NCBI GenBank assembly: GCA_022704885.1
Contig: JAKJFO010000054.1
Location: 566 to 21,047, forward strand
Direction of reading: 5' to 3'
DNA length: 20,482 nucleotides
Origin: Candidatus Rifleibacteriota bacterium
GTDB taxonomy: Bacteria > Riflebacteria > Ozemobacteria > Ozemobacterales > Ozemobacteraceae
The translations under genes and the position numbers were made by a program. Under the pieces are notes generated by a model that was not told the origin of the DNA, ran no database searches, and was given only the letters and a program-made list of their open reading frames with translations. This document shows, one piece after another, positions 1-7,052 of the stretch (its first letter is position 1; the number at the start of each line of letters is the position of its first letter).

Positions 1-204
1 ATCGCTGGAGCGTTGAGATCCCGCCGAGAGCCCGGGTAAGCAGTATACGCTGGATTGAATTCTTAAACTCTTATGTGAAAGACCAATAATGTTGATACTG
101 AAGTAAAAAGTTCATCCAGGGGGGCGATTTGTCGATAGAGGTATTAGAGATAATCAGGAGGCCGGCAGATCGACCGAATTCTGCAATACTGCCGAAACCT
201 GCCT
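1..204. other. Leader region upstream of porin-like gene
   Basis: No gene is visible here. Besides the hairpin motif at 9-51 there is a possible weak sigma-70 promoter, TTAAAC (63-68) and TAATGT (87-92) with an 18-nt spacer. A perfect Shine-Dalgarno AGGAGG stands at 156-161, 43 nt before the only good ATG of the next gene and with no ATG, GTG or TTG at normal spacing. Confidence 0.4.
9..51. ncRNA. Candidate structured RNA motif, copy 1
   Basis: The 14-nt core CCGCCGAGAGCCCG at 21-34 occurs again, identical, at 3881-3894. Around it, 18-21 (ATCC) can pair with 34-37 (GGGT). In copy 2 the same positions read ATTC and GAAT, so pairing is kept although one pair has changed from C-G to T-A and one from T-G to T-A. 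An outer pairing AGCGT (9-13) with ACGCT (47-51) is also possible. The window edge hides anything further left. On the plus strand it would lie in the leader of the porin-like gene at 205. I do not recognise it as a known riboswitch class, and its strand is unknown. Confidence 0.35.
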
Positions 205-1503
205 ATGAGCAGGTTCGCGCGCCGGGCTGGGTTTTTGCCAGCTCTGGCTGTTGTGCTTTTGCTGGCTTTTGTGAATCGCTGCTCAGCTGATGACTGGGGC
301 GACTGGGGCAGTGAAACGACAACATCGGGGCCGGTGATCAAACGCCCGTTCATCTCGGGCTGGTGGAACTGGCAATACAACGAGTTTTCGTCGTTCGATC
401 AGGGACGCCTCAACTTCGAGCGCGAACTCGATAAACAGCGTAAGATCGTTGCCGGCGTCAACTTCAATCACTACACTGAAGACAATAACAAAAAGTGGAA
501 AGTCTATCCCGGCGAAAACTACTACTTCTTCAAGGCTGGCGACTTCGATTACAAACTCGGCATGCTGATCGAGAACATCGGCAGTGGCGATAAGTTTTCG
601 TTCGTCGACAAGATCAACTCACGCTATTTCCATAACGGTCTGGCTAACGATTATGACCGCGATAAAAAAGAAGTGCCCGGAGTGCGCGCAACCTGGTATA
701 TCAACAAAAAGCTGCGATTTTCCGGGCATTATCTGCCATATTTCATGGCCAGTGAGTTCCCGTCGATATTCAGTCGCTGGGCTTATGCGATTCACAAAAC
801 CATCGCTACTCAGGTTCTTTTAAATGGCGCGACCTACAATGCGGCCGATGATGAAGCATTTAAACCGCAGTTTCATCTGGAATTCGCCATGACATTGCCG
901 AAGCTTGAAATGCGCTTTCATTATCTGCGCATGTATGATCGCCTGCCAGTAATCAGTCAGGATAGGCCAGGCGTGTTTAATGGCAGCTACCCGCTCGATG
1001 AAACCTTCGCTGTTAACGGCAATGTCACGGTTACCAGCGACCTGTTGCTGCGCTATGAACTCGCCTGGAGCCGGGAACGCACATGGTCGGCTTTTGAGAA
1101 TGGCATAGTCGGCCAGAAATTTGTCAGTGACCATATTGGTATGCTTGTTGGCAGCGACCGCAACCTGCCGCAGAACTTTTACATAAATGTGCAGGGCATG
1201 GTTTCTTATGTGCCGGATCTGCTGCATGCCACGCCGCTGCAGCTCGAACAGACCGAGTATCTCGGCTCATTGCAGATGCGCCAGAACTTTCGGCAGGATC
1301 GATTGCAGATCGAGTTCAATTCACTGGTCAATTTTACTACCGGCGAATATGTTTTGAATCCTAAGATGTTGCTGGTGCAGTCAGATTATCTGACTTTTGT
1401 GCTGGGCTATCAGGCCAATGGCGCGGGTGCCGAGTCGCTTGGCCCGGTTGGGCAGTTTTCTAAGAACAATACAGCTACCTTTGAAACGCGCGTGACCTTT
1501 TAA
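205..1503 (+). CDS. Porin-like outer-membrane beta-barrel protein
   Basis: The protein has 432 residues. Residues 1-28 form a Sec signal peptide (basic start, hydrophobic LPALAVVLLLAFV, small residues before the mature DDWGDWG). The mature part is a string of short amphipathic, aromatic-rich strands with Asp/Asn-rich turns, and the last residues TFETRVTF end in Phe, the classical C-terminal signal for BAM-dependent insertion into the outer membrane. Length and style resemble the DUF1302-like barrels of multiheme-cytochrome bacteria, but I cannot assign that family firmly, and no substrate can be inferred. The ATG at 205 lacks a Shine-Dalgarno; the nearest one (156-161) is too far away, so initiation is unusual or the start is misplaced. 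The stop lies 3 nt from the stop of the opposing mutM, leaving no room for a separate terminator. Confidence 0.75.
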   Translation: MSRFARRAGFLPALAVVLLLAFVNRCSADDWGDWGSETTTSGPVIKRPFISGWWNWQYNEFSSFDQGRLNFERELDKQRKIVAGVNFNHYTEDNNKKWKVYPGENYYFFKAGDFDYKLGMLIENIGSGDKFSFVDKINSRYFHNGLANDYDRDKKEVPGVRATWYINKKLRFSGHYLPYFMASEFPSIFSRWAYAIHKTIATQVLLNGATYNAADDEAFKPQFHLEFAMTLPKLEMRFHYLRMYDRLPVISQDRPGVFNGSYPLDETFAVNGNVTVTSDLLLRYELAWSRERTWSAFENGIVGQKFVSDHIGMLVGSDRNLPQNFYINVQGMVSYVPDLLHATPLQLEQTEYLGSLQMRQNFRQDRLQIEFNSLVNFTTGEYVLNPKMLLVQSDYLTFVLGYQANGAGAESLGPVGQFSKNNTATFETRVTF

Positions 1504-1506
1504 TGG

Positions 1507-2310
1507 CTATTTCTGACAGGCCGGACAGAAGCACGAGCTGCGTCCGCTGATACGAACCATCTCGATGCTGCTTTTGCCGCATCTGTGGCAGAGCTCGTTC
1601 TGACGATCATAGACCAGGGTTTCGATGTCAAAATGCGTTGTCTGGTTATCGATTTCGGGGCGGTCGCCGAGGCTGTCGATGCCGGCTTGAACCGCGACCC
1701 CGATGACCGAGATGCAGGCATCACATAATTTGCGGATTTCGGCCGGCTTGAGCGATCCGGCCGGGCGATCTGGTCTGATGCCGGCCTTGAACAGTGACTC
1801 GGCAGCATATATATTGCCAAGCCCGGCAATTACCTGCTGATCCATGATCAACGCCTTGATGTTGCATTCACGGTCGGCGCAGGCGGCTTTCAGATAAGCC
1901 AGCGTCAGTTCGCCAGAGAATGGTTCGACTATTCGTTCAGCCGGCAGACTGGTGATCTCTATCGAGCCGAACCGGCGCGGATCGCAGAAGGTCAACGTTC
2001 GCCCTGATGCCAGCTGAAGCTGCAGGTGGGCGTGTTTGACTGGTTTTTGTGGTTTTTGCGAAAGACAGAAATAGCCGGTCATACCGAGATGAATCTTCAA
2101 GAATTGCTTCCCGCCGAAGTCGATGTAGATAGCTTTGGCTACGCGTCTGACATCTCTTATTCGGCGGCCAGTCACTGGTGCTGCTTCTGTAGCGTCTGGT
2201 ATCGGTTGGCGCAGCCTGGGCGACAACCGCGACCAGGCGCTGATGCTGTCGTTTCTCAGCTGTCTGGCGAGTGCTACCGCCAGCGTGTTGACTTCGGGCA
2301 GTTCTGGCAT
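1507..2310 (-). CDS. mutM: Formamidopyrimidine-DNA glycosylase (Fpg/MutM)
   Basis: This 267-residue enzyme removes oxidised purines such as 8-oxoguanine from DNA and nicks the site by beta/delta elimination. All hallmarks are present. The N-terminus MPELPEV supplies the catalytic Pro2 and Glu3, which also fixes the start codon. Lys59 is in the expected strand, and DPRRFG occurs at 110-115. The helix-two-turn-helix has GLGNIYA with Asn166 (163-169). A C-terminal zinc finger has Cys241, Cys244, Cys262 and Cys265 with the DNA-contacting Arg257 in GRSS. Length is normal for the family. It starts 25 nt after the stop of the PAS/ATPase gene on the same strand, so the two are probably co-transcribed. 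The ribosome site is a GGAG 11 nt upstream. Nei is less likely because the start is PELPEV and the finger is Fpg-like. Confidence 0.95.
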   Translation of the reverse strand: MPELPEVNTLAVALARQLRNDSISAWSRLSPRLRQPIPDATEAAPVTGRRIRDVRRVAKAIYIDFGGKQFLKIHLGMTGYFCLSQKPQKPVKHAHLQLQLASGRTLTFCDPRRFGSIEITSLPAERIVEPFSGELTLAYLKAACADRECNIKALIMDQQVIAGLGNIYAAESLFKAGIRPDRPAGSLKPAEIRKLCDACISVIGVAVQAGIDSLGDRPEIDNQTTHFDIETLVYDRQNELCHRCGKSSIEMVRISGRSSCFCPACQK

Positions 2311-2335
2311 CCTGGCGCTAACTCCGTTCAGTAGC

Positions 2336-3463
2336 TTATTTGAGTTTTAATGTAAGGCTGAAGGTAGTACCGGCTTCGCCAGATTCGAATGCGACCTGAC
2401 CACCCAGAAAACCTTCGCCAAGAAGTTTTATGGCATAAGTGCCAAGCCCTCGGCCAGTCTCGCGCTGACTTGAAAAATGGCGCTGAAATATCCGGTTGCG
2501 CATCAGCTCAATTATTGGCCGATGATTCCAGACAGTGAAGATGATGTCATCGTTGCCTTTGATTGTAATTCCAAGTTTAACTACACAGCCGGGATCAGTG
2601 TGTTCGAAAGCGTTCAAAAGCATATACTGCAGAATTCTTACCAGAATTTCCCAGTCGGTGTATATTCTGGTGTCAGCGGTTTTATCTGGTCGTTCTAGAC
2701 TTTTTCCGACAACGAATGGTGATTCTGTCAGTCCGTCGACAGCGAGTTCGATCACTTCGCTGAGAAGAATTTCGCTGGGCCTCCTGATATGATTGTCGAT
2801 CTCGTGCCCGAGAAGAAACCGGTGCAGTCTGATATCGCTTTCAACCAGCAGTGCGCGCTGTTCAAGACTTCTAAGCAGAGCGGGAAGATCTTCGTAACGA
2901 CTGCTGCGGGCCATCCTGGTCTTGCAGTCGATAGCAGTAACCGCCCGGCTGAAATCACTAAGGAAATAACGTTCCAGAGTTTCGAGATTGCGCAGGCGGG
3001 TGGTTTCATGCAGGCTTATCATGCCCAGTTCCTGGCCTTCAAGCTGATATGGCATGCATTTTATCGAAAAACATCGACTGTGTATGCCCTTTGGGTGGTT
3101 TATCGTGATGGTGGCATTCTCTTTAACCGTCGTTTTATCGCGCAGGCAGTTCTGTATCGTCGTATTGATCTTGCAACTGCGGCACCATGGCGCAAAGCCG
3201 CATCCGATAAGGGCTGTAGAGTGGATGCAACCGAAAACTTCGCCGATGCGCCGACCGACAATGCTGCTGTCATCAGGCAGATTGAAGCTTTCAATGGTTT
3301 CGCGGTTGACGCAGAGCACCTGGCGCTTCTCGTTGAATACAAGCAGCAGATTGCTGCAGCTGTTCAAAAGTGTCTTCACGGTATGATCGCTGGCTGCCAG
3401 AGCGATTTGCTGATTCAGCTGGGCTTTGTCTGATTTTTCAGGTGCTGCAATATAGTGGTTCAT
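2336..3463 (-). CDS. Cys-rich PAS domain protein with HATPase, no clear phospho-His
   Basis: This 375-residue soluble protein has a PAS-like sensor at about 30-155 and a GHKL/HATPase domain at about 265-375. The ATPase shows an N-box with Asn284 (LLNAFEH) and a G2 loop GRGLGTY (337-343), while the usual DxG of the G1 box reads WNHRP (312-316). The PAS carries Cys79, His81, Cys88, Cys94, Cys97 and Cys106 in a CIH...GCG...CRSC pattern, suggesting metal or redox sensing. In related PAS kinases that I recall, a FFHD motif carries the phospho-accepting His; here the matching stretch reads YFLSD (166-170) without His, so it may be a pseudokinase or act as a binding switch. ATG 3463 is chosen because GAGGA lies 7 nt upstream and a good promoter (3639-3667) puts the longer reading frame in the leader. 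mutM follows 25 nt downstream. Confidence 0.8.
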   Translation of the reverse strand: MNHYIAAPEKSDKAQLNQQIALAASDHTVKTLLNSCSNLLLVFNEKRQVLCVNRETIESFNLPDDSSIVGRRIGEVFGCIHSTALIGCGFAPWCRSCKINTTIQNCLRDKTTVKENATITINHPKGIHSRCFSIKCMPYQLEGQELGMISLHETTRLRNLETLERYFLSDFSRAVTAIDCKTRMARSSRYEDLPALLRSLEQRALLVESDIRLHRFLLGHEIDNHIRRPSEILLSEVIELAVDGLTESPFVVGKSLERPDKTADTRIYTDWEILVRILQYMLLNAFEHTDPGCVVKLGITIKGNDDIIFTVWNHRPIIELMRNRIFQRHFSSQRETGRGLGTYAIKLLGEGFLGGQVAFESGEAGTTFSLTLKLK

Positions 3464-3545
3464 TTCAGATCCTCGTCTGTGTAGTAGTTTGTGTGTGTTG
3501 CACAGAACAGTCGGGTTTCCCGACAACCTTGGCCAACCATAGTCA

Positions 3546-3570
3546 TTAAGAGAAGTTTTTTTTCTCTTAA
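3546..3570. repeat. Perfect 9-bp inverted repeat in kinase-gene leader
   Basis: TTAAGAGAA (3546-3554) and TTCTCTTAA (3562-3570) are perfect reverse complements around a 7-nt spacer. The repeat lies 83-107 nt before the ATG of the PAS/ATPase gene and inside its predicted 5' leader. It could be a dimeric repressor site or an RNA hairpin. On neither strand is it followed by a run of T, so it is not a typical terminator. Confidence 0.45.
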
Positions 3571-3638
3571 GTCTTCTGACGCTGTCTAATAGTGACTTCC
3601 CCGCGCTTTCGACTTTGCCAGAATCTTCCAATACTCAG

Positions 3639-3667
3639 ATTATAATAAAAAGTGAAATCATTGTGAA
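3639..3667 (-). promoter_or_regulatory. Sigma-70 promoter of PAS/ATPase-mutM unit
   Basis: Read on the minus strand, TTCACA (3667-3662) and a consensus TATAAT (3644-3639) are separated by exactly 17 nt. Transcription would start near 3632, giving a leader of about 168 nt before the ATG at 3463. This supports the shorter start for that gene. Confidence 0.6.
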
Positions 3668-3846
3668 GAAAAATTTTACCGGAGAAATGTAAAGATATCT
3701 CCTGACACTGTTAAAGCCTGTTTTGCAGACTGCTGACGCTTTTGTTCGCAATCAGTATGCTTTTTTTATGTTTTTATTGGTAACTACAGAAGTAAAGCAG
3801 ACTCTAATTTTAGTTTAAAAGAAGTTATAGAGGGCGCCATCCGCAT

Positions 3847-3907
3847 CTCTAACGGTTGAAGCCGTAAGAGCTGCCTTATTCCGCCGAGAGCCCGAATAAC
3901 TACTTAC
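3847..3907. ncRNA. Candidate structured RNA motif, copy 2
   Basis: The core CCGCCGAGAGCCCG at 3881-3894 is identical to 21-34 and is closed by ATTC/GAAT (3878-3881 with 3894-3897). Just before it is a strong hairpin: CTCT-A-ACGG (3847-3855) pairs with CCGT-A-AGAG (3862-3870) around a TTGAAG loop. An alternative outer pairing GTAAG (3864-3868) with CTTAC (3903-3907) would break that hairpin, as in a two-state switch. On the plus strand ACAC-TTAT-GTGT and a T-rich run follow (about 3906-3930), which could end a short transcript. On the minus strand the motif lies upstream of the kinase-gene promoter. The direction is unresolved. Confidence 0.4.
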
Positions 3908-3946
3908 ACTTATGTGTCTATTTTGTTTTTGCAGTGCTCTATATCT

Positions 3947-3981
3947 GCTGTCGTTTTGATAAATCGAGACGACAGCGATTT
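3947..3981 (-). terminator. Overlapping hairpins after propeller-like gene
   Basis: Immediately past the stop of the minus-strand gene ending at 3987, GCTGTCGT (3947-3954) pairs with ACGACAGC (3969-3976), 8 perfect pairs with a 14-nt loop. AAATCG (3961-3966) also pairs with CGATTT (3976-3981). The two stems share bases and exclude each other. No clear U-tract follows on the minus strand, so the call as terminator rests on position and stem strength. Confidence 0.3.
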
Positions 3982-3986
3982 ATTAT

Positions 3987-5342
3987 CTACAAACCGAGTT
4001 CTTTTATCTGCCTTGGCGAAATCAGATAAAAGCGGTCTTCGATTTTAAGAAATGGATTGATTTTGGTCCACTTGCCGCGATAATTAGGTGATGCACCTTC
4101 GAACCCGACATATAGCACTTTGTCGTCGAATTCAAGGTCTTCTGAACCGGCCGGCAGTTCGAGTGTGGTCAGGTGCGTTTCGCTGTCGACTACCCAGGCC
4201 TCGGCAGAGAAGGTCCTGCTTTGCCCTTCTGGCTTGAAGCTGAGCTCGAAAGCCTTGCTGCTTGCCGGTTGCTTGTAGAAAGCCAGCTTAGAGCTGCGCG
4301 CACCATAAGAAATGCTCAGTGCCACGAAACCTTTGGCAAAAGTGAAGCCCTGTACCGATTCGCGGCAGAGAATTATACGATCCGGCTTGAAGGCTTCGCG
4401 GCTTTTGTCGTCACTGGTGAAACTGTATTTCTGGGTCGCGGTCGGTAAACCGTCTTTATCGACCCGGTAACCGGCGATCCAGGTTTTGAGTTTGTAACTG
4501 TTGGCGGCATGATGTGGAACCGGCCCGTATTTGCTGTCGGACGACTTGACGAAGTCGCCTGCCCAGATAAATTCGCCGTCAAAGCTGACATAGCTGGCAG
4601 TCGAGTCGACCGGATAAGACTTTTTCATGACGAGGTTGCGCGTCGGCAGTTTGAAGCTCGGCGGCAGGCCTGCGGCAATCGTCTGGGGCGTCTTTGCCGA
4701 TTTGTCGGCGACGAAACTGATGATTTGTTGCAGATCAAAGCCATAGAGTTTGTAGCCCGATGCAACCCAGAGGTATTTGCCGGCGGCGGTAATGCCTCCA
4801 GCATGGCCGGTATAGGCTTCGCCTTCTTCAAGATAGAGTGCGAAGCGGCGTATCGCTTTGCCGGTAAGGCTGTCGATGACGATCAGCTGTGAAGGCTGGC
4901 TGGTTTTATCGGTTTTCGGGTAATAAGACAGAATGATGTAGCGGTAAAAAGCTTCTTCTTTGGCTGCAGACAAGGTCGTTCGTGGCGGCATCGGGCAGAT
5001 TCCCTGAAAGACGAATTCTGCGGTTTCATGTCCGGGAATCAACACGGCTCGACTGATGAAAGGAGGCAGCTTACCCGGCTTGTTACGATTTTTGACAGTA
5101 TCGACCAGCTTGTTGAAGCTGTTTTTGATAAAACTGCCGATGCGTTTGAAAATATTGCTGTCTTTATCAGCTTCTTTGCTGCCGGCAGAAGGTTCGTTAA
5201 CAGCGGTTTGAACGCTTTCGACCGCCTTTTTTACTTCGACCGGCCCGTCAGAAAAAGGAGTTTGGGCTGATAAGCCAGCGCTAATGACAGTAATAAACAG
5301 GAAAGTAGCGGTTATCAGAACGGCCTTGCGTGCTGTCAGCAT
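3987..5342 (-). CDS. Secreted beta-propeller-like protein of unknown function
   Basis: The protein has 451 residues. Residues 1-26 are a Sec signal peptide (positive start, then VLITATFLFITVISAGLSA), so it acts outside the cytoplasm. About residues 30-95 form a Lys/Asp/Ser-rich linker (FKRIGSFIKNSFNKLVDTV). The rest is a series of short beta strands with repeated phrases such as KYLWVASGYKLYGFDL, GEFIWAGDFV and DKVLYVGFEG, each of the type 'shown value, then Trp or Tyr, then Gly', which suggests blades of a YVTN/quinoprotein-like propeller. No catalytic motif is recognised. The ATG is preceded by AAGGA with 7-nt spacing. It stands alone between two intergenic regions, so no operon partner helps. 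Confidence 0.65.
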   Translation of the reverse strand: MLTARKAVLITATFLFITVISAGLSAQTPFSDGPVEVKKAVESVQTAVNEPSAGSKEADKDSNIFKRIGSFIKNSFNKLVDTVKNRNKPGKLPPFISRAVLIPGHETAEFVFQGICPMPPRTTLSAAKEEAFYRYIILSYYPKTDKTSQPSQLIVIDSLTGKAIRRFALYLEEGEAYTGHAGGITAAGKYLWVASGYKLYGFDLQQIISFVADKSAKTPQTIAAGLPPSFKLPTRNLVMKKSYPVDSTASYVSFDGEFIWAGDFVKSSDSKYGPVPHHAANSYKLKTWIAGYRVDKDGLPTATQKYSFTSDDKSREAFKPDRIILCRESVQGFTFAKGFVALSISYGARSSKLAFYKQPASSKAFELSFKPEGQSRTFSAEAWVVDSETHLTTLELPAGSEDLEFDDKVLYVGFEGASPNYRGKWTKINPFLKIEDRFYLISPRQIKELGL

Positions 5343-5646
5343 ATTTTAATCCTTTTCAAAGGAACATTGCAGATTTTACATAATCAATATACCTCAGATC
5401 GCTCCAATTTGTTTTTTATAAGTGTTCACATGCTATGACGTCTACGTTATTTTTGACACAGGCAACCATCTGCAGAGAAATCTGAAAGATTTCTTTAGCG
5501 AATCTCTATTTGGTACAAAACGCTTGCTTTTGGTAATCCATAAATGTAGTTTATGGAGGTTGATTTGCGGCACTGTTCCCGGATTTCGGGATTGCCGGAG
5601 ACCTTTGGGCTTTTCCCGAAAACATGATGAACGAAGGACGAAGGTT
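5343..5646. other. Divergent intergenic region before HTH-ATPase cassette
   Basis: This 304-nt region separates the minus-strand secreted protein from the plus-strand cassette. A TTGACA (5453-5458) has no acceptable -10 at 16-18 nt, and I see no clean promoter for the cassette. Reading through it in the frame of the HTH gene is possible from 5422, but the peptide there looks non-coding. An inverted-repeat cluster lies at 5577-5621. Confidence 0.4.
5577..5621. promoter_or_regulatory. Inverted-repeat cluster, possible operator of HTH gene
   Basis: TCCCG (5577-5581) and CGGGA (5587-5591) form a 5-bp palindrome with a 5-nt spacer. TTTCGGGA (5584-5591) is also the perfect reverse complement of TCCCGAAA (5614-5621). 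Three half-sites of TCCCG type therefore occur within 45 nt, ending 26 nt before the start of a gene for a small HTH protein. This is the place where such proteins often bind to control their own operon. Confidence 0.35.
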
Positions 5647-5832
5647 ATGGATGAGAGATGGCTGACGGTCGATGACATTTGCAAATATCTTAATGCAGGC
5701 AACGAGACCCTCTACAAGTGGATCGAACAACGGACTATGCCCGGTCATCGTCGTCGTAGGGTGTTCAAACAAGATTCAAAGCTGCTCATCTGGTATGACC
5801 AGGAATTGACACGGATGGGAGAGAAGCCATGA
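5647..5832 (+). CDS. Small helix-turn-helix (excisionase-type) DNA-binding protein
   Basis: The 61-residue protein starts MDERWLTVDDICKYLNAG, the typical opening of the HTH_17/MerR-like excisionase fold: WLTVDDICKYL for helix 1, NETLYKWIEQ for the recognition helix, then a basic wing MPGHRRRRVFKQ. The ATG at 5647 is chosen because AAGGA lies 8 nt upstream and the sequence before it is not protein-like. It overlaps the ATPase start by ATGA, so it is the first gene of a translationally coupled cassette and probably its regulator. From memory it resembles the HTH component (MAD1) of methylation-associated defence systems. An excisionase of a mobile element is the main alternative, but no integrase is present. 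Confidence 0.75.
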   Translation: MDERWLTVDDICKYLNAGNETLYKWIEQRTMPGHRRRRVFKQDSKLLIWYDQELTRMGEKP

Positions 5833-7052
5833 TTGTTGGAATATCAATTAAAAACTTTAAAGGCATTCGTGAAATTACGAATACCTCTTTGTCGCGATTT
5901 CATGTTTTAGTCGGACCGAATGGAGTTGGAAAAACGACATTTCTTGATGCCATCGACTTTGTCCGTGATTGTTTGGCGCATAGCCCGGCGATAGCCGTTG
6001 AATCTCGACATATTGCCGATTTCAATGACCTCACTTGGATGCGCAGGGGTGGAACGATTGAAATTGAACTATGGCTTGACCTTTCCGATCAGTTGCCTGT
6101 TTTGAGTGAAAGCGTGATTAATTACAGGCTTGCAATAAAACAGGATCAGAAACAGGGTGTTTGCGTCGATGATGAGATTTTGCGCCAGTATTCAAAAAGC
6201 TGGCTTCCAAGTGGAAAGACCATCGAGTTCAGCTCTAAAGTAAAGCCCAAACGACTTTTGGGCAAAACAACAAAAGGTACCGATTTCTATACACGCGAGA
6301 AGGGAACCTATCAGGATTCGTTCAATTTCGGCCTTGATAAATTAGCGCTTGCTCTGACACCGCCGGATGATGAGCGCTATCCGACAGCCAATGCAGTGCG
6401 ACGATTCTTAATGCAAGGGGTTCGCTACATACAACTGAATAGTCCCGCGATGCGTTTGCCATGTCCAGCCACTCGCCCAACTGATTTGGAGCTAGACGGT
6501 ACGAATTTAGCGCGTGTAGTTGGTCGTCTGCTTGGTGCAAATGCTGGTTTGGGTCCTTACTGGGCGGGGGATGGGTCTCCGGTATCTAACTGGGCTAAGC
6601 ATTTGCGCTATGCATTACCAGACTTGGTGAATATTGGATGGGCTAGGAGGCAGGCCGATAATGCTGAATATCTGATGCTCCGTTATGAAAACAGTCTTGA
6701 GGCACCAAGCTGGGTACTGTCAGATGGAACATTGAGAATGCTCGCGTTGACTCTACCCGCATTTTTGCCGCCGGAGCCTGCTCTTTACATGGTTGAAGAA
6801 CCGGAAAATGGAGTTCATCCGAAGGCACTGGAGATCATTCTGCGCTCACTGTCAACAGTGCCTGGTTCTCAGATGCTACTGGCAACCCATTCACCATTTG
6901 TAGTCCAGCAGTGTGGTATTCAGCCTCTGCTTTGTTTTAGCCGTGATGCCGACGGTGCGCACGTCATTGCAGGCGCTAATCACCCCATATTGAAGGAGTG
7001 GGATGGTGCTCCTGACCTCGGCATCGTGTTTGCGGCGGGGGTGCTTGAATGA
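5829..7052 (+). CDS. AAA family ATPase (OLD/AAA_21 type)
   Basis: This 407-residue ATPase of the SMC/RecF/OLD superfamily has all nucleotide-binding parts: Walker A GPNGVGKTT (29-37), signature loop LSDGTLR (297-303), Walker B MVEEPENGVHP (321-331) with catalytic Glu, and switch His354 in LATHSPF. The opening ISIKNFKGIRE is typical. It ends about 50 residues after the switch, so it lacks the C-terminal TOPRIM nuclease of OLD and GajA; the next gene may supply an effector. ATGA overlaps join it to both neighbours. Such ATPases sense phage or DNA ends in defence systems (Gabija, PARIS, Septu, MADS). It is visibly poorer in GC and uses more TTG, AAT and GAT codons than the flanking genes, as expected of acquired DNA. 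Confidence 0.85.
   Translation: MIVGISIKNFKGIREITNTSLSRFHVLVGPNGVGKTTFLDAIDFVRDCLAHSPAIAVESRHIADFNDLTWMRRGGTIEIELWLDLSDQLPVLSESVINYRLAIKQDQKQGVCVDDEILRQYSKSWLPSGKTIEFSSKVKPKRLLGKTTKGTDFYTREKGTYQDSFNFGLDKLALALTPPDDERYPTANAVRRFLMQGVRYIQLNSPAMRLPCPATRPTDLELDGTNLARVVGRLLGANAGLGPYWAGDGSPVSNWAKHLRYALPDLVNIGWARRQADNAEYLMLRYENSLEAPSWVLSDGTLRMLALTLPAFLPPEPALYMVEEPENGVHPKALEIILRSLSTVPGSQMLLATHSPFVVQQCGIQPLLCFSRDADGAHVIAGANHPILKEWDGAPDLGIVFAAGVLE

Larger units (their letters stand above)
3464..3986. other. Regulatory intergenic region
   Basis: No protein-coding gene is supported in this 523-nt stretch, which is AT-rich compared with its flanks. It holds the leader, inverted repeat and promoter of the PAS/ATPase gene, the second hairpin-motif copy (3847-3907) and overlapping hairpins just after the propeller gene (3947-3981). 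The part from about 3670 to 3835 shows nothing beyond AT-richness. Confidence 0.5.

Noticed and set aside
21..51. Resemblance of GCCGAGAGCCCG to conserved bases of the twister ribozyme
   Set aside because: The twister core needs a stem-loop between its GCCG and AAGCCCG parts and a defined cleavage-site loop; both are missing here, so the likeness is probably chance.
2789..3433. 214-codon plus-strand open frame
   Set aside because: It is antisense to the PAS/ATPase gene, which has recognisable ATPase boxes, ribosome site and promoter.
3464..3631. 56-residue N-terminal extension of the PAS/ATPase protein
   Set aside because: GAGGA stands before ATG 3463, the predicted transcript start near 3632 makes this stretch leader, and it contains the inverted repeat.
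5453..5458. TTGACA as -35 box of the HTH-ATPase cassette
   Set aside because: No sequence near TATAAT lies 16-18 nt downstream.
5553..5627. 24-codon open frame MEVDLRHCSRISGLPETFG... before the HTH gene
   Set aside because: It has no ribosome site before its ATG, and its codons coincide with the inverted-repeat cluster; nothing supports translation.
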